From the NCBI GenBank assembly GCA_964059195.1, contig CAXKWD010000006.1:18884629-18948628 (forward strand): a DNA stretch of 64,000 nucleotides. Reading direction: 5' to 3'. The notes beneath the pieces were generated by a model that was not told the DNA's origin, made no database searches, and saw nothing but the letters and a program-made list of their open reading frames with translations. This DNA comes from Ectobius pallidus. Taxonomy: Eukaryota; Arthropoda; Insecta; Blattodea; Ectobiidae. Positions 44,322 through 53,798 of this stretch are shown one piece after another. The position numbers were made by a program, and so were the translations under genes. Each line of letters starts with the position of its first letter. Position 1 is the first letter of the stretch.

Positions 44322-45000
44322 GATGGTCTTGGATTAAAAATAAAAACCAGAACAGAATCAGAGTTAAAGAATGTAATAGCGTATACTACTGCTCTAGTGA
44401 GTGATTAGTGTTTGGTAAATAACTTGTCATTAAATCAGAGTAAGATTTGCAATAACAATTTAACTTGAGCCATGGACCATTAGAGAATGTAACTACTATT
44501 AACACTGAAGTTCTTAGGTGTTTGACGTAAGTTTGACTTGTCATGCACACATTGATTTGGTATGTGAAAAATTATCAAAAGGTTTATATTTGCTGGGTAG
44601 ATTAAGTGGGACTGTCAGCTCTGTTGTGATGTTAAGTGTTTACAAGAAAGGACAGTTAGAATAATCTGTAAACTACCTCAGAGGCAACATTGTCAACCCC
44701 TTTTTATGAAACTAGGCCTGTTATCTTTTCCTCCTTTATATGTATTGTCATTATTATTACATGTCCATATTAATCTGGATAAATTTCAATTTGTGATAGA
44801 TATACCGGTATATAATCACTGTACAAGAAACAATAATTCCCTTAGAACACAATTCTTGCACTACAGTTCTTCCCAAAAGAATTGGTACTATAATTCTATA
44901 AAACATAATAATTTGTTACCTACAGATATTAAACTACTCTGCTAGCGTTACCACAATTTAAAGCTAAAATCAAATCCATCCTCACAGCTGGGTGTCTGTA
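44322..45000 (+). pseudogene. Non-LTR retrotransposon fragment, reverse-transcriptase C-terminus
   Basis: The translation shows KFLGV, then SCTHIDLVCEKLSKGLYLLG and, after frame breaks, QRQHCQPLFMKLGLLSFPPL. It ends with NNSLRTQFLHYSS, SQKNWYYNSIKHNNLLPTDI and PQFKAKIKSIL. These are words of the post-catalytic region of jockey-like LINE polyproteins in arthropods. Stops are frequent before 44700, but the last ~80 codons stay open. It lacks the catalytic FADD box and 5' region, so it is a truncated relic nested inside the Harbinger element. Clade assignment is tentative. Confidence 0.75.
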
Positions 45001-45194
45001 ATGTAGATGAATTATTAATTATATAAGATCAATTCCCCCCCCCCCCAAGCTGTGTTTATACTCCTTTTAGCTTTGAGGCTATATCAGGAGGTATAAATCA
45101 GCAGTTCGGGATCTGTGTCTGTAGGGTAGGTCATGGAGCTATTGCTTGTCATTGTTTCTATTGTCTTGTGTATTTAATGGAGTAAATTTCAACT

Positions 45195-45420
45195 GATAGG
45201 CCCTATTAATTTAAATGGATATGATACAGGATGAAATGGTAATGATTCATGGTATGAAAATATCCAATTTGGCATTTGCCTTGATGTATGGGGAAACCAT
45301 GACACAAACCCATGTCAAATTGGTAGGCCACAGGATTTGAACCTGGGACCTCCCGAATGCGAGTCCAAGACGTTAACATCTTGGCCACCTCGCTCGATAA
45401 GCAGGGCCATGGAAAGAAAG
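45195..45420 (-). mobile_element. tRNA-derived SINE
   Basis: On the minus strand the head reads GAGCGAGGTGGCCAAGATGT (A box TGGCCAAGATG) and then CAGGTTCAAATCCTG (B box), resembling a tRNA gene with a long variable arm. A body with a GGGTTTGTGTCATGG word follows, ending near 45195. Nested within the Harbinger element. Confidence 0.7.
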
Positions 45421-45477
45421 TAAGGGCCCCGTCAAATTTACGTAATGATATTACATAATTAGTAAGTGCCATAATGG

Positions 45478-45620
45478 TACCGGTACTTCATGAGATTGTC
45501 TCGTAGACAGGAAAATATGTGCCTGTAAGCGCGATAACCCAAATACGCTTTATCGGATTTTCATGAAATTTGGTATACTATTTATAACGCCCAAGTGATG
45601 AAGCCTATTGATTTTGGACC
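45478..45620. repeat. Inverted copy of the dispersed AAATCCGAT repeat family
   Basis: TATCGGATTTTCATGAAATT with a nearby GGTACCGGTAC word is the reverse orientation of the monomer at 38037-38545. Confidence 0.6.
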
Positions 45621-45956
45621 AAATCAGTTAACTGATGCTGGGCACGGAACAGAAAAATACATTAAAATGTTGTAATTAGGAACAATTTTATCTGTATGAA
45701 CCAGTTTAATCTTTTGAAAATTATTATTTTAAATTATGAATGTTACTGTTGAGCTCAAAAGGATTTCTGCTTCTACTTTTCAAAAATAGCAATTTTCTTC
45801 AAGAACAATCCATTCCAGATTAACTGATTAATTCCGTGGCACCGTTATACGACAGGACAATGTAGATTAGATAAACACATAAAACATAACTTAAGCTGTT
45901 TATTGACTTTTAACCAATTTTATTTTAAAGTAAATTTAGAAAGTAAAAAATAAAAC

Positions 45957-46165
45957 CTGGTCGGCCGGGTCCCCTTTTGGGGCCCGGGGCTGCAGCCCTG
46001 GCTGCCCCTCCCTCCCGCCCTCTTGTCGGGCCTGTCGGTAATATAAATTATAGAAATTTTATAGGCCTATGTAATTGTTATACAATGTCCTGTATTGGCC
46101 AGAAATCTTATCAAGGTGCCAAACTATTCAACATGCTGCCTCTGGAACTAGAAAATGACTGAGAC
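45957..46165 (+). pseudogene. GC-rich repeat and a second LINE C-terminal fragment
   Basis: An isolated GC-rich run (GGGGCCCGGGGCTGCAGCCC) is followed by codons for GQKSYQGAKLFNMLPLELEN, close to the GxxLFNxLP tail found at the end of jockey-like LINE proteins. The piece is short, so identity is moderate. Confidence 0.4.
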
Positions 46166-46169
46166 CAAA

Positions 46170-48183
46170 AGTGCTTAAAGTCAAAGCTGGCATATTATTT
46201 AGTTAATACATCATATTATAGCGCCCAAGAATTCGTTGACGAAAACAGAAGCTCCAGGAAAACAATAAAGCCATGCTCGGAATTTCCCTAATGTATATTT
46301 AATGTCTTATGGTAAGCCAGGTAGGTGCTGAGTGTATAATGTATGTTGTGGTATAGTAAATTGGATATGAGTTGAGTGTATATATGATGTATGGCATGTA
46401 AGTTATGAATGAATGAAATTGCACAATTTGTGCATATGAGTATGGTAAATTGGGTATGTGCTGAGTGTATGCATGATGTATGGTACCAGTATGAATGATG
46501 TTATATTTTGCTTTATTTCAATACTCATATGCATGTATGTAAACAATGTTCTGAAACGTATTTCAAGATTATGCAGAATAGCAATAAATCTAAATATATA
46601 AATACCATAGTATTGACGATTTTTTATACATTGTGTAATGTTTAATGACAGTAAATAAAGATTACATAAAATGTAATCTGTTAGAGGGTTTACTATTAGG
46701 ACGAGTAGCTATATTCTGTGTGCTTTTTGTTGATAATTTTCAGGTTAGGCTTTGTAATATATGATGTGCAAACAAGGGGAATAGACACTGTGGTCATATA
46801 TTTTAAGAACATAATATATTGTCTTATAAATGGTATCTTATAGACAGTTGCAATTTTTAAGAGACTTTTTTTTTAACTTCATATTACTAATTTGCTTTCT
46901 TTAACAGAATATAGAATAGTGATTAAAATATACTTTCACTTGAAAAATGTATGTACACAATCTATATAACAAAACCAAATCTAGGTACAGTAGTAATGCA
47001 TGTATGAAAAAAGAACTTACAAGACATATTTTTATTAATAAAATGGAGATCACCAAAATACTCGTATTAACGACATATAAAGCATTAACTGTTTGTTGTT
47101 ATAATTATAACTTTTTCTGGTTATTAAAGATTAATATTTATGCAATAAATCTTTTATGTAATCATTTTTATTTTGTAGAGCACAGTTTTGCTTAATTTTA
47201 ATGTAGAGATAACAATACCACATCCAATTTACCTGAATCACAGTCATTTCTATTATGCAGGTATAAATGCATAACATGTAGATAATTTCAAATAACACAC
47301 ACTGAAATAAAATAATTTACCAGTAGATCTAAGCAGAACTTAATTTCTCAATACAATATGTATCATTGATATTTTAGTGGGCAGTTAATTCATTAGAGCA
47401 TGGAACCTTGTAGGCCTACATTGAGATAAACTTGCCAGTAGTCTCTCTTGGTTTCCATGAAACAATGGTGCTTAAAATCAGACAGGTTATTTTCTATAAT
47501 ATATCTGATGTCATTAAGTAACAATGATAAAACAATTGCACCACACTAGTGAGGGGATTAATATAATAAGAGAAAACAGAGCTTCAATATTTTTGCATGA
47601 CTTTTTTCATGAAATATATACATGTCACTGGTAATGTAGTATAGGTCACCTAATTTGTAATCAATTTACTGTTGTTGATTAATGATTCCTTGCCCTTTGG
47701 AATTGTATTTTGATTTCTTGTGAGAAATAACTATTACTAGTTTAAAGGACATGAAAGTGGAAACAAAATATCTATTGGTAGCACCACACTAGTTTTATGA
47801 GAATAAATGTCATCTAAGTTATATACATATAATATTAACTAACTTATTGTGAACTTAGGTTTAGAAATATTTGGACATCAAAACAGATTAATAGCTTAGG
47901 TTTGTTCAATATTGAAGGCAGAGATAATGGCTGCTTAATAAGAATGATATTTGAATGCTTATAAAGGACAGTATTAAGTCATTTAGATTATTTTGTGACC
48001 GTAGCTGAAATGTTGTTTTCCTTAGTTGAATATCTGTTGGCTACAAATTTTTGAGAGAATGCATTTTTTCTGAGATTTCAGTAAATTATGGTAACCTAAA
48101 ATTAAGACAAATTAATGCAGAAATTCATCAGCACATGAAACAAGCATAGCATGACCTGATCTCCTTCAAGTGAGATCTACAAT
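46170..48183. other. Unassigned AT-rich interior of the Harbinger element
   Basis: 2 kb of AT-rich DNA with GTATGATGTATGG-like words near 46310-46480 and no recognisable gene. It could be an older insertion or Harbinger spacer. Confidence 0.4.
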
Positions 48184-49054
48184 TTATTGAAACCACTTAA
48201 GGTTTCCTTCCCTGCTACAGAAGTAGTCTTTAAATTGCTCTCTTACATTGAAAGCCTCTACTGTGCTGATGCCGCCAAATCTTGTTATAGGCAACAGGTT
48301 TTCTGATGGATGTGTTATGTCTTCATCTCCTCTGAAATTAGAACTCCTCAACAAATTGTGCAAGCAACAGCAAGCAGTGATAAGCAGATCTGCTGTTTCG
48401 GGTTTTATTGCAATCGGTGTATAAAAAACCCTGAAAGTCTGGCTCATTATGCCAAATGCATTCTCCACAATTCTCCGAGCACGAGATAAACGCTTGTTAA
48501 ATATGTGCTTATTGTCATCAGCAAGACACTGAGACCTTGGATAAGGCCGCATTACATTCCGTGTCAGTTGGAATGCTTCATCACCAACAATTACATGTGG
48601 TAATGTAACATTTGTTCCTGGAAGTGCAGAATCTTCCGCCATTATACTAGGAATCACCTTCTTTCAGGTTTGATTTCTGAAATATTCCGCTGTCACCCTC
48701 TTTGCCATACGACCCTACATCTATGGCAACAAATCTGTACTTGGCGTCAACTAGTGCCAAAATCACAATAGAATAATATGACTTATAGTTGAAAAACAGA
48801 GAGCTACTGTTGTCTGGACAGATTATTCGACAGTGTTTTCCATCAATTGCTCCACAACAATTCGGGAAGTCCCATAAGTCATAGTAGTCGGAAGCAATGC
48901 CTTTCATTAACTCTTTAGTCACTGTTGGTAAAGAAATCGGTACCATTTTCTCACAAAGGCAGAGGAGAACTTTGCGAACAATCTGGCTTATGTAGCAGTG
49001 TGAAATTCGAAAAGAAAAAGACAAAGACCGGAAAGATTCCCCTGTAGCCATATA

Positions 49055-49457
49055 TCTATATTAATAAAAGGAAGTGTCTGTCTGTCTGTCCGCGATGCCC
49101 AGCGAAATCTACTCAACGCAGAGATCTGAAATTGTATACATAGGCGGACTAAAGGGTCGGAATGTGCACCTCGAAGCCGGAATTTTAATTTTCGCTTTCG
49201 TTCGTGAGTTATGAGTGAAAAACGGGCAGAAAACGTGTATTTTTTGCGATTTCGAAGCATGAGTTTTCAGTAATACAAATCAATTACACTAGGCTTTGGC
49301 TATTTTTGTCATTCCTTCGACATAAAAGCATCGCGATCTCTTGAATGTTGTAGCTCACGCTGGTCGATTCATTTGTTTTTAATGTCAAGGCACGCAAACA
49401 TAATATCAAATTTTCAACCTACACCGAAGAGGATTATTATTATTATTATTATTATTA

Positions 49458-49488
<31 letters not shown>

Positions 49489-49730
49489 AGGGATAATCAA
49501 TATTAGCCTAAATATGGTCAAACGTTGTTCGATTTGGACGAAACTCACTATACAGGGGTTTTCTGGGCCAAGGAACTCGAATCTGAGGTCGCTTTTACCA
49601 GGTGAGGCTATCTAATCGTGATAGGGATAGTCCACATGATTTAGGTGTTAATATAATGATTTAACTATTATGCTCTTAATTTTTAATTTTTGAAATAATT
49701 ATCGCGGGCGAAGCCGCGGGCACATACCTA
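49055..49730 (+). mobile_element. Helitron, non-autonomous, copy 1
   Basis: Starts TCTATATTAATAAAAGGAAG and ends with the subterminal hairpin CGCGGGCGAAGCCGCGGGC, followed by CACATACCTA. 5'-TC, a 3' hairpin and lack of target duplication define Helitrons. The final tetranucleotide is CCTA rather than CTAG, perhaps because copy 2 abuts it. An ATT microsatellite lies at 49432-49489. No Rep/helicase gene is present. Confidence 0.75.
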
Positions 49731-50348
49731 TCTTAAAATAATAAAAGGACGTGTTTGTCTGTCTGTCCACGATGCCCAGCGAAATCTACTGAACGCAGAG
49801 ATCTGAAATTTTAAACATAGATGGGCTGAAATGTGGGCGAATGCGCATCGAAGCCGGATTTTTAATTTTAGCTTTCGTTCGCGAGTTGTGAGTGAAAAAC
49901 TGGCAGAAAACGTGATTTTAGCGCTGTCGAAGCATCAGATTTCAGTAATACATTTCAATGTCAAATCAATTGCAGTTGGCTTTGGCTATTTTTGTCATAC
50001 CGTGGTAATAAAAGCATCGCGATCGCTAGATTGTTGTAAGCCCACGCTGGTCGATTCATTTGTTTAGAATGTCAAGGCCCGTAGACATATGAAATTTTCA
50101 ACCTACACGGAAGAGGGATAGGCCTAAATATGGTCAAACATTGTTAGATTTGGACGAAACTCACTGTACAGGGGTATTCTGGGCCAAGGAAATCGAATCT
50201 GAGGTCGCTTTTACCAGGCGACGCTATCTAATCGTGGTATGTAGTCCACGTGATTTAGGTGTTAATAAATATAATGATTTAACTATTATGCTCTTAATTT
50301 TTAATTTTTGAAATAATTATCGCGGGCGAAGCCGCGGGCACATGCTAG
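49731..50348 (+). mobile_element. Helitron, non-autonomous, copy 2 in tandem
   Basis: Begins TCTTAAAATAATAAAAGG directly after copy 1 and repeats its GCCCAGCGAAATCTACT and GGCCAAGGAA words. It ends with the same hairpin and CACATG-CTAG at 50348. The following T and the A at 49054 are the split AT target of the pair. The two share most of their length; copy 2 lacks the microsatellite. Confidence 0.78.
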
Positions 50349-51045
50349 TCTGGAATAAAGAACAATATTAATTAAAATTTGTTTTACTAGTTCATAATTT
50401 TTTTAATTGCCTACATACCATAAGACACATGAAGCAATAGGTCCAAATCATTCTCACAACATATAATTCCTTAACAATGTCCTCGAATTATTTTAGAAGT
50501 GAAGGGTACAGTAATAAATATTTCCATACCTTAATGTTACTGCTAGTTTTTCAGCTGGTGATATTGGACGCTTTACCATTTTTGTAGGCAATGTTGCAAT
50601 CTCATTTTCCACTAGATTCAAAACAAAATTAAACTGCTCTAATGAAAGTCTGAAATATTCTTTAAACTTGATAGGATCATTCTGCAAGTGCCGCATAACC
50701 ATTGTATTAAAACAACCTTCAGTGTATCTGTTTCTAAAAATCACTTTCATCTGAAGTCTTCTTTTCTTGTAATAACGGTATCTCATACACTCATCACGAT
50801 CTTCTTCTTCAAAAAGTAGAAGTAGTGCCAAACACTTTTTCTTATTCCCTTCCATCTTGGTTTTTACTTCAACAGCAGTACGTTCCCGCCTTCTTGTCAG
50901 CTGTTCGGCATGGCCAACTATAAACTGTGGATAGCAACAGTGTCAAGGACGATGAACGCCGGTAAACAAACCACCCCTACGACGATGATCGCTGACCCCG
51001 GCGGTGATCGCCGGCGATGAACGCTGTAGACAAACCATAGCTTAA

Positions 51046-51222
51046 GCTTATTAAAGAGGGCTCTTTATTAGGTTGAATTGGTAAATACAGTGCGCATGTG
51101 TAATGCACGGGATTGCTGAAAGAGGCGGCCATCTTGTTCTTACTCTTGGCAGTTGAAATTTGACAGTGATAGTGGGTGGACGACCAGCGACTTGGGATCG
51201 GATACGGTGAGCACCATACTAC
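51046..51222 (+). promoter_or_regulatory. Candidate promoter/first exon with YY1 site
   Basis: GCGGCCATCTTGTT (near 51125) is a strong YY1 match in the orientation seen at animal transcription starts. About 75 bp later GGATACG|GTGAGC offers a donor. No downstream exon was identified within the window, so this may be a non-coding first exon or chance. Confidence 0.25.
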
Positions 51223-51240
51223 GATATATCTTATTTGGTT

Positions 51241-51267
51241 CTTTTTTTTTTTTTTTTTTTTTTTAAA
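51241..51267. repeat. Poly(T) tract
   Basis: A T-run of about 24-27 nt, consistent with the complement of an old retroposon tail; no body was recognised. Confidence 0.6.
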
Positions 51268-51522
51268 TCTTTAAATTTTGTAAAATTACATTTTTGAGCG
51301 CTCACCAATGTGCCACCTAAATTTGTATTTTCAGCCATCTAAATTTCGGCAAGGTTAGGCTTTGGCTCTTTGTGAAATTATGATCTGGACTTTGAAATTG
51401 GTCTGCACCATTCGCGTTTTTGGTTAATTATGGGAGGTTTTCATAATTTCGTTCAGTTGTGGGGTTGGTTTTTAGTTTAGATTTTCTTGCTTAGATAATT
51501 CAGTTCAGTTAGTGATTATCAC

Positions 51523-52190
51523 GCCCGGATTCAAATGTCATATCATCTTTCTTTTGATGCTGCATAGACATTCCCAACTTGTAGATAAATCCAAATCATT
51601 CCCTCTGATTATAGAAATAAATTTGTATTAGGTCATTTTTTGTCATTTTATGCAATTTTATATTTTTAGGGTATTTATTTCAATTTTAGGTAATTATTTT
51701 GTCATTTTCGTGTCACTTGCTTCCTTATTTAATAATTTTCATGTATTTACATTGAGTGTATTAACTTTCTTCGTCGTAGCGGTGCTGTCTTTCAAGTGTT
51801 GTTTAACGCAAGAAGGAAAAATTCGGCGTTAAATGTTATGTCTCAGTCACAAATGAGAATAAAAGGAACGCCACAATTTTGTACTATATTACTATTGATA
51901 TTAGATTGACTTGGCACCAGAGTCTGCCACCTGCTTGGATTTGAGAGTGCAAACTACTGTTTACCCTCAATAAATAACATTATAATCCAGCAGGCCACAA
52001 AAGGAAATGCCGAATTTTGACTCCCCAGTGCCTCAGTGCTAGTATAAATTTCCGTGAGAAAAGAACATTCACAACATTACAGTTATTTACAGTTTTTATA
52101 ATTACGTACAAACTAGTCTATAACTTTGTGTGTACAATAATAATTTTTTATAAATAAAATGTCAGTTTTTAGGTCATTTTCTTATACAAT
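51523..52190. mobile_element. Diverged hAT relative of 43467-44021, right end lost
   Basis: Shares CGCCCGGATTCAAATGTCAT with the left end of the intact copy, then the ACTTGTAGATAAATCC block, and later CTAGTCTATAAC.TTGTGTG and TGTCAGTTTTTAGGTCATTT. The right inverted end is missing or decayed, and there is extra internal sequence. Confidence 0.65.
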
Positions 52191-52619
52191 TCAGCGGCTC
52201 TAAATATCGTGCTCACTCGCTCCCTCACTTCGTGAGACATCGGGTATACTCGGCGATGTTCGTCTCTCGCAGTCTAAACTTTCACGAAGAGTACGAAATT
52301 AGGAAAACAGTTTCTTATTATATAAAGCCTAAGTGAAATGAACTCAATGAACAAATATTCTGATTTTACTTTTACTTACAATTTTCATAGCTCTGAACCA
52401 AAAACATTTTTAATACACTACCAGTGTAAATTTCTTAAAAATCCTGGAATCGATTAATAATATAATATATTGATAGTTTAACCCCTGATGTATCGCGGAC
52501 AATAAAATTCCAAACAAACCACTTCTTCCATTGAAAAATTATATAATTTCTAAAAATTACACTGAATTTATCAAATCAAATTCACATCATATTCATCTGT
52601 CAACAACATATTATCAGTG
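52191..52619. other. Unassigned DNA
   Basis: No feature was recognised. Confidence 0.35.
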
Positions 52620-52849
52620 TTCACAGGTAGCTTTGGAACTGCATAATCGAATCTGAGATCGTTTTACCTGGCGGACTTCTAATGTACTTTAAAGCCGGAA
52701 TTTTAGCTGTTTCATAAATTATTATCAATGGTTTAGTTTATGAATGATTCGCGTGCAAGTGTTAATAAATATAATGCTTTAATAATTATTATACCCTTTA
52801 TTTTTAATTTTTTAATTAATTATCGTGGGCGAAGCCGCGAGCACCTTAG
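52620..52849 (+). mobile_element. Old Helitron 3' fragment
   Basis: Contains ATCGAATCTGAGATCGTTTT and ATCGTGGGCGAAGCCGCGAG followed by CACCTTAG, diverged versions of the interior and 3' hairpin of the Helitrons at 49055-50348. The 5' part is missing. Confidence 0.65.
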
Positions 52850-52856
52850 TTTTTAA

Positions 52857-52925
<69 letters not shown>
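52857..52925. repeat. (ATT)n microsatellite
   Basis: About 22 uninterrupted ATT units directly downstream of the old Helitron end. Confidence 0.9.
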
Positions 52926-53798
52926 GAGTGCATTATGGGTTCTAATACAGGCGGTGGAATATCGCTGCACTTAATTGGAAACGAAGTTGAGGAAGAGATG
53001 GCATACCCGTGTAACTGACGTAATTCTGGTTTATCTAATGAAACGTATTTCACACACATCTTCAATGGAAGGGCAATTACAACCTCAGATCTTAGAGCTA
53101 GGAAAATAACACTTCTATAATAGCGTTCGTTATGTACATATAAAAGGCTCTGCTGTTTCAAATGTGAATGATAATTTTAACTAATTTTGTCATGCTAGAT
53201 TCAATGCTGAAATATGATTTCCTGTATCAGGTAAGGTTTTTAAACAAATCGCGAAAACAATTTTAAAAGAAGTTGGTATTTTGTGGAATATAGAGTATTA
53301 AAAAATCAAAATAGCATGCAATACTCGTGCCGTAAGCGCATAACGGATCTCGGAAATTGAAAAAAAACTATTTCCTCGATCCGTATGCACCGCTTACGGC
53401 ACTTGTATCGCATTATACTACTTTGCACGATGTAACTAATTAGAGTTACTTACGAATATTGTTGCCGTGGATCGTAACTTGACATTCCCACACGCAATCT
53501 GGTTGCTATGAAAACAAAAGAAATCTCATTGCTGAACAAAAAGCACTAGTGCCGTAAGTAAAACCATCACAATACAAGCCTTTATCGAAGGCTGGAACCA
53601 AGGCCCCCATGTTTGTGGTGGCTTTAACAAGACAAATTTTCCGTCCCCATAACAACCTACACGTGCGAATCACTTTCTGAAATAAAACATATATCTTCAA
53701 TAATGTATATACATACTATTTTCAGCTAATATCTCAATTAATATAATTAAGTTGATATAAATAATCATCGTGAAAAAAATTGTATGCAATACTCGTTC
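52926..53798. other. Flank with a foldback repeat
   Basis: No gene. An imperfect hairpin at 53315-53413 pairs GTGCCGTAAGCGCATAACGG with CCGTATGCACCGCTTACGGC. Related TGCCGTAAG and TGCAATACTCGT words recur near 53550 and 53776, so a small foldback repeat family was present before the LTR-like unit inserted. Confidence 0.55.

Larger units (their letters stand above)
48184..50855 (-). pseudogene. PIF/Harbinger HARBI1-like nuclease, two exons, frameshifted
   Basis: The DDE nuclease of the large Harbinger. Exon 1 (50855 down to 50530) starts MEGNKKKCLALLLL and ends in ..PAEKLAVTL before an AAG|GTATGG donor. Exon 2 starts at the Helitron boundary (49054), completing L-R-Y-M-ATGESFRSLSFSF. It then shows CGAIDGKHCR (first Asp), VGSYGKEGDSGIF (second Asp), VGDEAFQL and SRARRIVENAFGIM (catalytic Glu), ending at 48184. 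The exon junction restores the invariant family word across the intron. Near 48650-48657 one extra base shifts the frame between the second Asp and VGDEAF, so the current sequence is broken unless that base is an error. Apart from that and the Helitrons it is well preserved. Confidence 0.85.
40734..51042. mobile_element. Full-length but inactive PIF/Harbinger element (10.3 kb)
   Basis: The ends match for about 50 bp with three differences: AGCTATGGTTTGTCTACGGC at the left (40734) and AGCTATGGTTTGTCTACAGC at the right (inverted, ending 51042). They are flanked by TAA at 40731-40733 and 51043-51045, the target size and type of PIF/Harbinger. Subterminal GATGAACGCCGGCGATGA-type words repeat several times at both ends. 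It carries the two classic genes, a MADF/BESS-type DNA-binding protein (+) and a DDE nuclease (-), in convergent orientation. Both are damaged. About 5 kb between them hold nested hAT, LINE and SINE insertions and unassigned sequence, and two Helitrons sit in the nuclease gene. Confidence 0.88.
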
